This document shows positions 1 to 7,603 of a DNA stretch of 64,000 bases, piece by piece. Each line of letters opens with the position of its first letter. The first letter of the stretch is position 1. A model generated the notes under the pieces. It was given only the letters and a program-made list of their open reading frames with translations. It had not been told where the DNA came from and did not search any database. Source of the stretch: a bacterium (GTDB lineage: Bacteria; Pseudomonadota; Alphaproteobacteria; Caulobacterales; Caulobacteraceae); contig JAVBXP010000029.1 of the NCBI GenBank assembly GCA_030824495.1, forward strand, positions 98,331 through 162,330. Reading direction: 5' to 3'. The position numbers and the translations under genes are program-made.

Positions 1-1200
1 GCTGCCGACCTGGCCGCCGTAGTTCTCGGCCGGATTACCGCCCGCGCCCAGGGCGCGGAACAGGGTCAGGGAGACGTTGTTGGTCGCCCCGATGACGCCG
101 GGCGACAGGCCCGCCTGCTGCAACGCCGTCAACACGCCCGGGTTAGAAACCGGCGCGGTGAAGACGCCGACGCTGCCTGGACCGTTCGGCCCAGAGGTCG
201 GCGGATAGGACGGCGAGAACAGGATGTTCGGAATGTCGGTCTTGGCGTAGAGGCCCTCGACGTGCAGCCGCAGATTGTCGGCGAAGTCCATATTGGCTTC
301 GGCGTAGATCTGGAACCGGTCCTCATCCTCGATGAGGTTGTCGAAAGGCACATAGGTGAAATAGCAGGCGGGCGTGGTGCCGCTGAGCCCGGCGAAACCG
401 CCGACGGCCGAGCAGTTGGCGTCACGCTGGACGCCCGCCGTGGGGGTGAGCCCGTTGCGCGGCAGGAACGACGGTGGCTGACCCAGCACCGAATAGCCCG
501 ACGGGTTGGTCAGATAGGGCTGGTTGGCCCAATCGCGCTCGGTCGTCCGCAGCTCCGAGCGGTGCTGGTAGCCGGCGCTGAGCAGGATGTTGCCGTTCTC
601 GCCGACCCAGCCGTAGACCGCGCTGGCGCTATAGTCGCCGTCCGAGCCGTCGACGAAGCGGTAGTCCGCCGCCACGTCCAGGCCTTCGAAGTTCTTGCGG
701 GTGATGAAGTTGACCACCCCGGCGATCGCGTCGGAGCCATAGGTCGCCGCCGCGCCGTCCTTCAGCACCTCGACGCGGCCGATGGCGGCTGCGGGCATCA
801 GGTTGGTGTCGACGCCGCCGCTGCCCGCGCCAGGCGAGGCGGTGGTGCGACGGCCATTCAGGAGGACCAGGGTCCGAAGGCTGCCCAGCCCGCGCAGGTT
901 GATCGTACCGGCGCCGACCTGGCCCTGGGCCGCGGTCGAGAACTGGTTGGAGTCGCCCAGGACCGGGCCGCTGATCGGCAGCGACTTGATAAGGTCGATG
1001 GTGGTGGGCGAGCCGCGCTTCGAGAGCTCTTCAGCACCGATGACATCGACCGGCAGAGCTGCGTTTTCTGGCGTGCCGCGGATGAACGACCCAGTGACGA
1101 CCACCTCTTCGACGGTGGCCTGTTGAGCCATGGCGTGACCGCCCATGGCCATAGCGACAGCCATGATCGAGCCGCTGTAGAAATACCTACTCTTCAACAT
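1..1200 (-). CDS. TonB-dependent outer-membrane receptor, N-terminal part (cut by window edge)
   Basis: The frame reads from ATG at 1200 to the window edge without a stop, 400 codons, so the C-terminal barrel is missing. Residues 1-25 form a signal peptide with a likely cut after AMA. EEVVVTG follows as the TonB box. Plug-domain signatures come next: INLRGLGSLRTLVLLNGRR around 100-120 and a VEVLKDGAAATYGSDAIAG segment, followed by the first barrel strands. An SD sequence (GGAGGAAG) lies just upstream of the ATG. The family takes up siderophores, cobalamin, sugars or peptides across the outer membrane using TonB energy. The substrate cannot be told from this part. The gene stands alone here, with a long upstream region. 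Confidence 0.93.
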   Translation of the reverse strand, partial: MLKSRYFYSGSIMAVAMAMGGHAMAQQATVEEVVVTGSFIRGTPENAALPVDVIGAEELSKRGSPTTIDLIKSLPISGPVLGDSNQFSTAAQGQVGAGTINLRGLGSLRTLVLLNGRRTTASPGAGSGGVDTNLMPAAAIGRVEVLKDGAAATYGSDAIAGVVNFITRKNFEGLDVAADYRFVDGSDGDYSASAVYGWVGENGNILLSAGYQHRSELRTTERDWANQPYLTNPSGYSVLGQPPSFLPRNGLTPTAGVQRDANCSAVGGFAGLSGTTPACYFTYVPFDNLIEDEDRFQIYAEANMDFADNLRLHVEGLYAKTDIPNILFSPSYPPTSGPNGPGSVGVFTAPVSNPGVLTALQQAGLSPGVIGATNNVSLTLFRALGAGGNPAENYGGQVGS

Positions 1201-1909
1201 ATCTTCCTCCCCCTCGCCGGACGCCGTTATCGATCTGACGCGATGGTCGTCCGTGGGTGGAAGGATGAAACGCTTGTTTAGAGGGGGGACGCTAGGTCAA
1301 TCTTGCAAGTCCGCAACAATCAATTCGAACTGCGTTCAAATCGCAACACCGTTATGCGTAACGCGTTTTTGACTTGGATGCGGAAAGTTGGCCGAGATCT
1401 CCGCCTCGTGCGGGCTCGCGGGACCGCCGCCACCACGTCTCGCAGAGCCCCATCGCAACGATGAACCCAAATGCTGTTTGGCGCCTGCGACAGCAGACTT
1501 AACAGAGGCTCAGCCGACCGCCCGAAACCGTACCGACAATTGCAAACAATGACCGGATAAAATCGGATCAATTCTCAACAGCTTTAGCCACAACACGGCA
1601 CAATATAATGCGGCGATATCGAACAACCCTCATCCGCAGATTAATAATACGCGCCGACTACAACTATTGAAGATCCGAACAACCATCTAAGACATCAACA
1701 ACACGCCAAATACCGACGCCCGGGAGATAATGATCGCCGGCTTCAGCATCGCCGGAACCAGGGCGGCGGACTTTTCGTCTCACTAATGAGGCGCAACCAA
1801 CGCCCTGGCGGTAGGCCAGCCGTCACCGCCTGGACCAGCTTCAGTTCAAACCGATTAGGGTGCTCGCCGCGGGACCCAATCGCCAGGCGCGGGAGACACC
1901 ATCAAGACT
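1201..1909. other. Long intergenic region, AT-richer than its surroundings
   Basis: About 700 bp between the divergent TonB receptor and a small membrane-protein gene. No frame here looks coding. The stretch from about 1560 to 1720 is clearly richer in A and T than the rest of the window and is the natural place for the receptor's promoter and operators, but no operator could be identified. Confidence 0.5.
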
Positions 1910-2242
1910 TTGCGAATCCTCTTCCTGCTCGTCGCCGCACTGTGCTGGACGAATGCGATCGTCATCGCAGTCAATGGATGGATGGCGGGCGACGGCTCGG
2001 CCTTGGGCGTCAGCCTTGTCGTGGCGATCGTCTATGCAGCTATCGGTGTGCTGATCTTTCTGATTCAGCGACACCTCTTCCAGGCGCTTTCGCTGATTCC
2101 AGCGGGGGAGCCGGCGTCAGTCTCGCTTGGCCGCCTCACCGCTTGCCTCGCCGCTGGCGCAGCCACTCTGGGCCTGGTGATGCTGATATCGCTCTGGGCC
2201 ATCACCCAGCGCATGCTTGAAGGCTACGCCATCTTCGGATGA
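1910..2242 (+). CDS. Small hydrophobic membrane protein, unknown function
   Basis: 110 aa with a TTG start (LRILFLLVAAL...); no ATG is available in frame. Three hydrophobic segments are visible, at about 3-22, 33-52 and 77-102, with a short polar linker around 55-75, so it is probably an inner-membrane protein. No family is recognised. A GGGAGA sequence about 13 nt upstream is a weak SD. The gene is isolated between the receptor and tRNA-Val. The start is uncertain, but the regular hydrophobic pattern argues for a real gene. Confidence 0.55.
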   Translation: MRILFLLVAALCWTNAIVIAVNGWMAGDGSALGVSLVVAIVYAAIGVLIFLIQRHLFQALSLIPAGEPASVSLGRLTACLAAGAATLGLVMLISLWAITQRMLEGYAIFG

Positions 2243-2363
2243 GGAGGGCGCCAAGCTGCCATCCGAAACATCCGGCAGCGAACAGCCGACCGCATGGGCG
2301 GCGCGGCCCGGCAAGCCTAGCTTGCCAACCTCAAACGAGAGTGAATTCTGGGAAGAAAAGGAA

Positions 2364-2438
2364 TGGTGGACGTGACAGGGATTGAACCTGTGACCCCCTC
2401 GATGTCAACGAGGTGCTCTCCCGCTGAGCTACACGTCC
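2364..2438 (-). tRNA. tRNA-Val (anticodon GAC)
   Basis: 75 nt including an encoded CCA. The acceptor stem GGACGTG/CACGTCC, D-arm GCTC/GAGC, anticodon stem CCTCG/CGAGG around loop TTGACAT, and T-arm ACAGG-TTCAATC-CCTGT all pair. The anticodon GAC reads GUC and GUU valine codons. The discriminator base is A. Confidence 0.97.
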
Positions 2439-2553
2439 GAACCAGTCGGGCCCCCTTTCGGGGACGGGAGGCGGCGGTATAACGGCGAGGGCTCCCGCGC
2501 GCAAGCGTCGCAAAACAAAATGTGACGCACCGCCTGTGAATGTTTTGGCGCGG

Positions 2554-2913
2554 CTAGGCCGCAGCCATCATCCGCTCCACCTCGGTGACGATTTCCCGCA
2601 GGTGAATCGGCTTGGACAGCACCTTGGCGCCGGGCGGCGCGGACTCGCCGGCCGCCAGGGCGACCGCGGCGAAACCGGTGATGAACATGATGCGCAGGCC
2701 CGGATGACGCGCTGCGGCCAGGCGTGCGACCTCGATGCCGTCCATGCCCGGCATGACGATGTCCGTCAGCAGCAGGTCCCATTCCTGGTCGAGAACGGCG
2801 ACGGCCTCCTCGCCATCAGCGCAGGAGGTCACCTCATAGCCGGCGCGCTGCAGGGCGCGGCTCAGGAAGCCGCGCAAAGAGTCGTCGTCTTCGGCGAGGA
2901 GAATTCGGGGCAT
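2554..2913 (-). CDS. cpdR: CpdR, single-domain response regulator controlling ClpXP proteolysis
   Basis: 119 aa from ATG 2913, chosen over an upstream in-frame start because GGAG sits 7 nt ahead and the length matches the family. It is a lone receiver domain: acidic pocket EDDD at 8-11, phospho-acceptor Asp51 in LLLTDIVMPGMDG, conserved Lys101 in LSKPIHL. The family's known role: when unphosphorylated, CpdR primes ClpX and directs timed degradation of PdeA, McpA and, with RcdA/PopA, CtrA. Phosphorylation by the CckA-ChpT relay switches it off. The Ala-Ala C-terminus matches the degron through which CpdR itself is cleared. It diverges from the N-formylglutamate amidohydrolase gene. Confidence 0.9.
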   Translation of the reverse strand: MPRILLAEDDDSLRGFLSRALQRAGYEVTSCADGEEAVAVLDQEWDLLLTDIVMPGMDGIEVARLAAARHPGLRIMFITGFAAVALAAGESAPPGAKVLSKPIHLREIVTEVERMMAAA

Positions 2914-3028
2914 GGGCGCTCCGCAAGGCGTCAATCGTAAAGCGGGACTCTAGCGCGGCAGATGTAAATCCACGGTGAACCGCGCCAGCATCGTGATCCG
3001 TTTGACCCGAAGGGAGACGCATCGTCAT

Positions 3029-3940
3029 ATGGCCGCGATGAACGCCTGGGAACCCATCGCCGCAGATGCCGCCGCGCCGAAGGTCCCGCCCTTCGAGGTG
3101 CGACGCGCCGCCGAAGCGGGAACCGCCGCGCCGACCGCCCTGGTGTTCGCTTCGCCCCACTCCGGCCGCTCCTATCCAGAGGACATGATGGCCGCCGCGG
3201 CGCTCGACGCCCACGCCATCCGCCGCTCGGAAGACGCCTATGTCGACGAGCTGATCGGGGCCTCACCCTCGCTCGGCGCGGCGATGATCTCGGCCAATCT
3301 GGCGCGGGCCTATATCGACCTCAACCGCGAGGCCTTCGAACTCGACCAGGGCATGTTCGCCGACGAACTGCCCGACTTCGCCCGCGCCCGCACCGCCCGG
3401 GTGGCCGCCGGCCTCGGCGCCATCGCCCGCGTGGTCTCCGAGGGCCAGGAAATCTACGCCCGCAAGCTGACCTTCGCCGAGGCCCGAGGACGGATCGAGG
3501 GAACCCACACGCCCTATCACGCGGCCCTGGCGCGCTTGCTGGGCGAGGCCCACTCCGCCCACGGCTACGCCATACTGATCGATTGGCATTCGATGCCGGC
3601 CGCCGCTGCGCGCACGGGCGGCCGTGACGGCCCCTGCGACATGGTGCTGGGCGATCGCTTCGGCGCCTCCTGCTCCAGCCTCGTGACCCAGCGCGTCGAG
3701 CGCGAGCTGGAAGCCATGGGCTATCGCGTGGCGCGCAACGCCCCCTATGCGGGCGGCTACACCACCGAGCATTACGGTCGCCCGATGCGGCGCACCCACG
3801 CCCTGCAGATCGAGATCAACCGCGCGCTCTATCTGGACGAAGTGTCTCTGGAACCCACTCAGGGCTTCGCCAAGCTCCAGTCCGACCTCGAAGCCCTCAC
3901 CCGCACCCTGGCCGCCGCCGACTGGTCGGGCCTGCGCTAG
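3029..3940 (+). CDS. N-formylglutamate amidohydrolase family protein
   Basis: 303 aa. ATG 3029 is preferred because AGGGAGA lies 11 nt upstream; a GTG at 2975 in the same frame has no SD. Motifs: FASPHSGRSYP near the N-terminus, ARAYIDLNRE, GTHTPYH, LIDWHSMP and ALQIEINRALYLDE. These are metal-binding and catalytic segments of the FGase family, which releases glutamate and formate from N-formylglutamate, the last step of one histidine-degradation route. No other hut gene is nearby, so the physiological substrate could differ. Confidence 0.88.
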   Translation: MAAMNAWEPIAADAAAPKVPPFEVRRAAEAGTAAPTALVFASPHSGRSYPEDMMAAAALDAHAIRRSEDAYVDELIGASPSLGAAMISANLARAYIDLNREAFELDQGMFADELPDFARARTARVAAGLGAIARVVSEGQEIYARKLTFAEARGRIEGTHTPYHAALARLLGEAHSAHGYAILIDWHSMPAAAARTGGRDGPCDMVLGDRFGASCSSLVTQRVERELEAMGYRVARNAPYAGGYTTEHYGRPMRRTHALQIEINRALYLDEVSLEPTQGFAKLQSDLEALTRTLAAADWSGLR

Positions 3941-4342
3941 TCACGAACTCGACCGCTCATCGAAATGCCGCACCCCGGCTTCGTCACGGTCCCAATCGGC
4001 CCTCGAAGCGCAGAACAGATGGGTACGAACGCCCCTGCCGAGCGGGACATCCAGCGTGCCGGCGGTCACATAGACATTGTTCGCGTCTGTCTCGGCCGGC
4101 AGCGGCGTGCCGCAGGTCTTGCAACGCGTGATGGAATAGGTCGGCCGGACGGCGAAGGTGACGCCGTGATCCTCGCCCCGCACCCAGCGAAAGCGGTCCA
4201 GCGGCACAATCAGGATCGCGTTTCCGTTCGAGCCCGAGGCCTTGCGGCACAGCGAGCAATGGCAGACCCAGACCCCGTCGATGTCGCCATCGATCTCATA
4301 GGCTCTGGCGCCACAAAGACAGCTGCCTGTTAGAACAGTCAT
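3941..4342 (-). CDS. GFA/CENP-V family zinc protein
   Basis: 133 aa. Cysteine pattern of the glutathione-dependent formaldehyde-activating enzyme (Gfa) fold: GSCLCGARAYE, then CHCSLCRKASGS, then CKTCGTPLP, which are the zinc sites of a beta-tent domain. Most members have no proven substrate, so the formaldehyde role should not be assumed. The stop codon lies next to the stop of the convergent FGase gene. Confidence 0.85.
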   Translation of the reverse strand: MTVLTGSCLCGARAYEIDGDIDGVWVCHCSLCRKASGSNGNAILIVPLDRFRWVRGEDHGVTFAVRPTYSITRCKTCGTPLPAETDANNVYVTAGTLDVPLGRGVRTHLFCASRADWDRDEAGVRHFDERSSS

Positions 4343-4375
4343 GGCGTTCCAATCCTTGGGATAGCGGGCCTGAAC

Positions 4376-4789
4376 CTAGGCCTTCTTGCGCGAGGTATTC
4401 AGCGCGACGGCGGCGGAGATGAGCTTCTTAAAAGCCGCCTCGTCGATCGCCTCGCCTTCGTGGATATCGATGGCCCGGCGGGTGGAGCCTTCGAGGCTGG
4501 AATTCAACAGGCCTGAGGGATCTTCGAGCGACGCGCCCTTGGCGAAGGTCAGCTTCACCGCGTTCTTGTAGGTCTCCCCGGTGCAGATCATCCCGGCGTG
4601 CTCCCACACCGGAACGCCTCGCCACTTCCACGTCTCGATCACGTCCGGATCGGCCTGCTTGATCAGGGCCCGGACACGCGCGAGCGTCTCGCCTCGCCAG
4701 TCCCCTAATTCCTTGATCCGCGCATCGATCAACTGTGCAGGCGCCTCCCCCGCATCTGCGCCCTTTGTCGGGCTGGTCATCTTCGTCAT
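4376..4789 (-). CDS. DUF1801 domain protein (first of two adjacent)
   Basis: 137 aa from ATG 4789, which has AGGAAAGG just upstream; a GTG at 4816 is the alternative and would touch the preceding gene. The central part (WKWRGVPVWEHAGMICTGE, KNAVKLTFAKGASL, RRAIDIHEGEAIDE) fits the DUF1801/YdhG-like fold, which resembles iron-chaperone and frataxin-type small proteins. Function is unknown. It follows a related gene and is probably cotranscribed with it. Confidence 0.8.
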   Translation of the reverse strand: MTKMTSPTKGADAGEAPAQLIDARIKELGDWRGETLARVRALIKQADPDVIETWKWRGVPVWEHAGMICTGETYKNAVKLTFAKGASLEDPSGLLNSSLEGSTRRAIDIHEGEAIDEAAFKKLISAAVALNTSRKKA

Positions 4790-4812
4790 GGCGTCGCCTT
4801 TCCTGGGGCCGC

Positions 4813-5250
4813 TCACATTCGTTCGCCGGGCAACTGGCTGGCCTGCTTCACCCAGTCGGTGAGTTGAGCCTCGTCGATCTGGTCGGCCTCATGGATGTGA
4901 AAGTAACGCACGTCCTTCTGCTTGGACTCGACCGGCGGGACGGGGTGGAGCGACGCGCCCTGGAAGAAGGCCAGCTTGATGTATTTGGCGAAGACGTGGA
5001 CGCCCAGGAACCAGCCCTGGCCCTCGACACCGTACAGCGGCGAGTTCCACTTCACCGCCTTGGCCACGTCGGGAACGGCGGCTTCGATCAAGGCGTCCAG
5101 GCGGCGCCCGACCTCGCTCTTCCAACCCGGCATGGCCGCGATATAGGCCTGCACGGGCGCGTCTCCGTATCCCTTCGGGATCTGGGGGTTGCCGCCGGAC
5201 AGCAACTTCGCAGCGCCCTCCGACGAGTTTCCAGGCGTCTTGCCAGCCAT
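4813..5250 (-). CDS. DUF1801 domain protein (second of two adjacent)
   Basis: 145 aa from ATG 5250 with AGGAG upstream. It contains KAVKWNSPLYGVEGQGWF, YIKLAFFQGASLHP and VRYFHIHEADQIDEAQ, parallel in order to its neighbour: a W-K/N-W segment, then KL-F-GASL, then IHE-DEA. The two look like diverged tandem paralogs in one operon. Function is unknown. Confidence 0.8.
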   Translation of the reverse strand: MAGKTPGNSSEGAAKLLSGGNPQIPKGYGDAPVQAYIAAMPGWKSEVGRRLDALIEAAVPDVAKAVKWNSPLYGVEGQGWFLGVHVFAKYIKLAFFQGASLHPVPPVESKQKDVRYFHIHEADQIDEAQLTDWVKQASQLPGERM

Positions 5251-5461
5251 GGTCTTCACTCCTGTCTGTAAGCGCCTCGTCCGGCCACCGCGCCGCATAG
5301 GGAACCACGAAGACGAACAACATCCAGCAATGGATCTGCCGGCTCCAGGTGTACCGGCCCGTTGGAATCCTGTGCAGACGGGCCGAAGCAGGCAGTCCCT
5401 GCCCTCAACCAGCGCGCGCTATGAGTAATCAAGCCCTCGATATAGCTCGGAAGAGAGCGCC

Positions 5462-6064
5462 CTAGGCTGGCCGGCGCGCCCGCATGGCCTGGTTGATGGT
5501 GCCGTCGTCCAGCCAGTCCAGTTCGCCGCCCACCGGCACGCCGCGCGCCAGCATAGTCACCGAGACATCGGCGTTGGAGAGCCGCTCGGCCAGGTAATGG
5601 GCCGTGGTCTGGCCGTCCACCGTGGCGGGCAGAGCCAGGATCACCTCGCTGACGCCGCCGTCTGACGCCCTCTCCACCAACGGGCCGATCCGCAGGGCCT
5701 CAGGCCCGACGCCGTCCAGCGCCGAAAGCAGGCCGCCCAGCACGTGATAGCGGCCGCGGAACGCCACCGCGCGCTCCATGGCCCAGAGCGCGCCGACCTC
5801 TTCGACCACGCAGATCAGCGAGCCGTCGCGATGGGTGTCGGCGCAGATCGCGCAGGGATCCTGGGTGTCGAGAGACCCGCAAAGGCTGCAGGTCTTCACC
5901 CGCTGGGCGGCGGTCGAGAGCGCCTCGGCGAGCGGCAGCAGGAGCTGGTCTCGGCGCTTCAGCAGCGCCAGGGTGGCGCGCCGCGCCGACCGGGGACCAA
6001 GCCCCGGCAATTTCGACAACAGCGCGATCAGCCGCTCGATTTCAGGTCCGGCGGAAGCTGCCAA
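5462..6064 (-). CDS. recR: Recombination mediator RecR
   Basis: 200 aa from TTG 6064, chosen because GGAG lies 7 nt upstream and the length is exactly that of the family; the frame extends 20 codons further with no SD. Helix-hairpin-helix [16 protein letters not shown] at the N-terminus, four-cysteine zinc module [16 protein letters not shown], then a Toprim domain. RecR loads RecA onto SSB-covered gaps together with RecO/RecF. It lies near ybaB and dnaX, its usual neighbours, though separated by two genes here. Confidence 0.95.
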   Translation of the reverse strand: MAASAGPEIERLIALLSKLPGLGPRSARRATLALLKRRDQLLLPLAEALSTAAQRVKTCSLCGSLDTQDPCAICADTHRDGSLICVVEEVGALWAMERAVAFRGRYHVLGGLLSALDGVGPEALRIGPLVERASDGGVSEVILALPATVDGQTTAHYLAERLSNADVSVTMLARGVPVGGELDWLDDGTINQAMRARRPA

Positions 6065-6167
6065 GTGATCTCCGTCAGGGGTAGGCGCAGGATCGCCGAA
6101 GCAGCGTCCCGATCGTTCGTGCATATGTAGCGACGCAGGCGACAGACGCGAGGATGGAGATGACGCT

Positions 6168-6692
6168 GTGAGAGAACAAGAGGCTCCACAGCTAGCGCCC
6201 TACCATGTGCGGCGTCTGACGGACGCCGACGCGGCCGAGATCCAGGACCTCTATGTACGCTGCACGGCCTTTGTCGAACTGGTCGAGGGCCGCCCGCCGG
6301 CCTCGCACGATGGGCTCGACCTGCTGCACGCCAAGCCGCCAGGGGTGAAAGACGAGGACAAGCTGGTGTTCGGCCTCTTCGAGGCGGGGCGCATGATCGG
6401 CGCCCTCGACGTCCTGCGCGGCTATCCAGAGCCGGACATCTGGTATCTCGGCCTGCTGATGCTGTCGCCCGAGACCCGCAACCGCGGGCTAGGCGCCCAG
6501 GTCTATGCGGCGACGCGCAGGTGGGTCGAGGCCAATGGCGGGAAGGCTTTCCGGCTGATCGTTCAGGCGCAAAACGACGCCGCCCTGCGCTTCTGGGAGC
6601 GGCAGGGCTTCGTCGTGATCGGCGCTACGACCCAAGAGACCGGCGAGCACACGAACGAGGTGTTTCGGATGGAGCAGCGGCTGGGCGGCTAA
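6168..6692 (+). CDS. GNAT family N-acetyltransferase
   Basis: 174 aa with a GTG start preceded by GGAG. The C-terminal half has the acetyl-CoA loop [15 protein letters not shown] (the Q/RxxGxG/A type motif) and the strand-helix [20 protein letters not shown] typical of GNAT enzymes. The substrate is unknown. It diverges from recR. Confidence 0.88.
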   Translation: MREQEAPQLAPYHVRRLTDADAAEIQDLYVRCTAFVELVEGRPPASHDGLDLLHAKPPGVKDEDKLVFGLFEAGRMIGALDVLRGYPEPDIWYLGLLMLSPETRNRGLGAQVYAATRRWVEANGGKAFRLIVQAQNDAALRFWERQGFVVIGATTQETGEHTNEVFRMEQRLGG

Positions 6693-6700
6693 GACGGCGC

Positions 6701-7225
6701 CTACTTGCGGGTGACGGTGATCTCGAAGGGCCCGCTTTCGCCGCGCCGGGCGGCCGCTCGCACCATGAACGGCTGCAGCAGGTAGGTGGTGTCCTTGGCG
6801 GCGGTCAGGGTGGCGTTCGGACCATCGACCTCGCCGCGATGGACCGCGGCCCCGCTGGCGTCGGCGGCGTCAGTCACGTTCATATAGAGGCTGGTGTTCG
6901 CGGACGTGAAGGCCACGACCAGGGTTTGCCCGGCCGCCACCGGCACGGCGTAGACCGGCGCCTTGTAGCCCTTGATCTCGCCGGACGCGGTCGTCGTGCC
7001 GGCCGGGGCGAAGGTCAGAACCTCAAGGGTGTTGTCGGGCGTCAGGCGCGCCTGCACCGTGGCGGTGTCCACCACCGGCAGGGTGACGATGGCAGGGGCG
7101 GGCGCAGCGGCGGGCGCGGCGGGCGTCGCCTCGGCGGCGGTGTCCTTGGCCGGTTGCGCCGGTCCGCTGCAGGCCGCCAGGCCAAGCATCAGGACGCTCG
7201 TCAGAGTCAGGGCCGCAGTTCTCAT
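6701..7225 (-). CDS. Probable lipoprotein of unknown function
   Basis: 174 aa. ATG 7225 is preferred to ATG 7234 because AAGGA is 9 nt from it but abuts the other. Signal peptide with lipobox LGLAAC (lipidated Cys near 18), then an Ala/Pro-rich linker to about residue 46, then a beta-rich domain resembling pre-peptidase C-terminal type folds (TLPVVDTATVQARLT... YLLQPFMVRAAARRGESG). Export to the outer membrane or periplasmic face is inferred. No family is recognised with certainty. Confidence 0.7.
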   Translation of the reverse strand: MRTAALTLTSVLMLGLAACSGPAQPAKDTAAEATPAAPAAAPAPAIVTLPVVDTATVQARLTPDNTLEVLTFAPAGTTTASGEIKGYKAPVYAVPVAAGQTLVVAFTSANTSLYMNVTDAADASGAAVHRGEVDGPNATLTAAKDTTYLLQPFMVRAAARRGESGPFEITVTRK

Positions 7226-7269
7226 CGCGCGCATTCCTTGTTGTCGGACCAGCAGACGGCCGGCGGCTG

Positions 7270-7596
7270 TTAGAACTTCGGCATGCCCGGAAGGTTCATT
7301 CCGGCCAGCGGACCGGCGGCCTCGCGCATCAGATCGGCCTGCTGGGCGTCGAGCTTGCGCTTGGCGTCGGCATGGGCCGCGACGATCAGGTCGGAGATCA
7401 CCTCGCCCTCGCCGGGGGCCAGCAGGCTCTCGTCCAGCTCCACGCCGGACAGCTCGCCGGTGCCGCGCAGGGTGACCTTGACCATCCCGCCGCCGGACGT
7501 GCCCTCGACCACGATCTCGGCGATGCGGGCCTGGGCGTCGGCCAGCTTCTGCTGCATGGCCTGCGCCTGCTTCATGATGGAGCCGAGATCTTTCAT
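7270..7596 (-). CDS. ybaB: YbaB/EbfC nucleoid-associated protein
   Basis: 108 aa. It begins MKDLGSIMKQAQAMQQK, carries GTSGGGMVKVTLRGTGEL and ends in a short Met/Pro-rich tail, all typical of YbaB. The family forms DNA-binding homodimers. Seven bases separate it from the dnaX stop, so the two are cotranscribed in the conserved dnaX-ybaB(-recR) order. Confidence 0.93.
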   Translation of the reverse strand: MKDLGSIMKQAQAMQQKLADAQARIAEIVVEGTSGGGMVKVTLRGTGELSGVELDESLLAPGEGEVISDLIVAAHADAKRKLDAQQADLMREAAGPLAGMNLPGMPKF

Positions 7597-7603
7597 GGCA
7601 GCC

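Noticed and set aside
2331..2513. 60-codon minus-strand frame across the tRNA-Val gene
   Set aside because: It is the translation of the tRNA gene and its flanks (AQRESTSLTSRGSQVQ), a well-known false gene.
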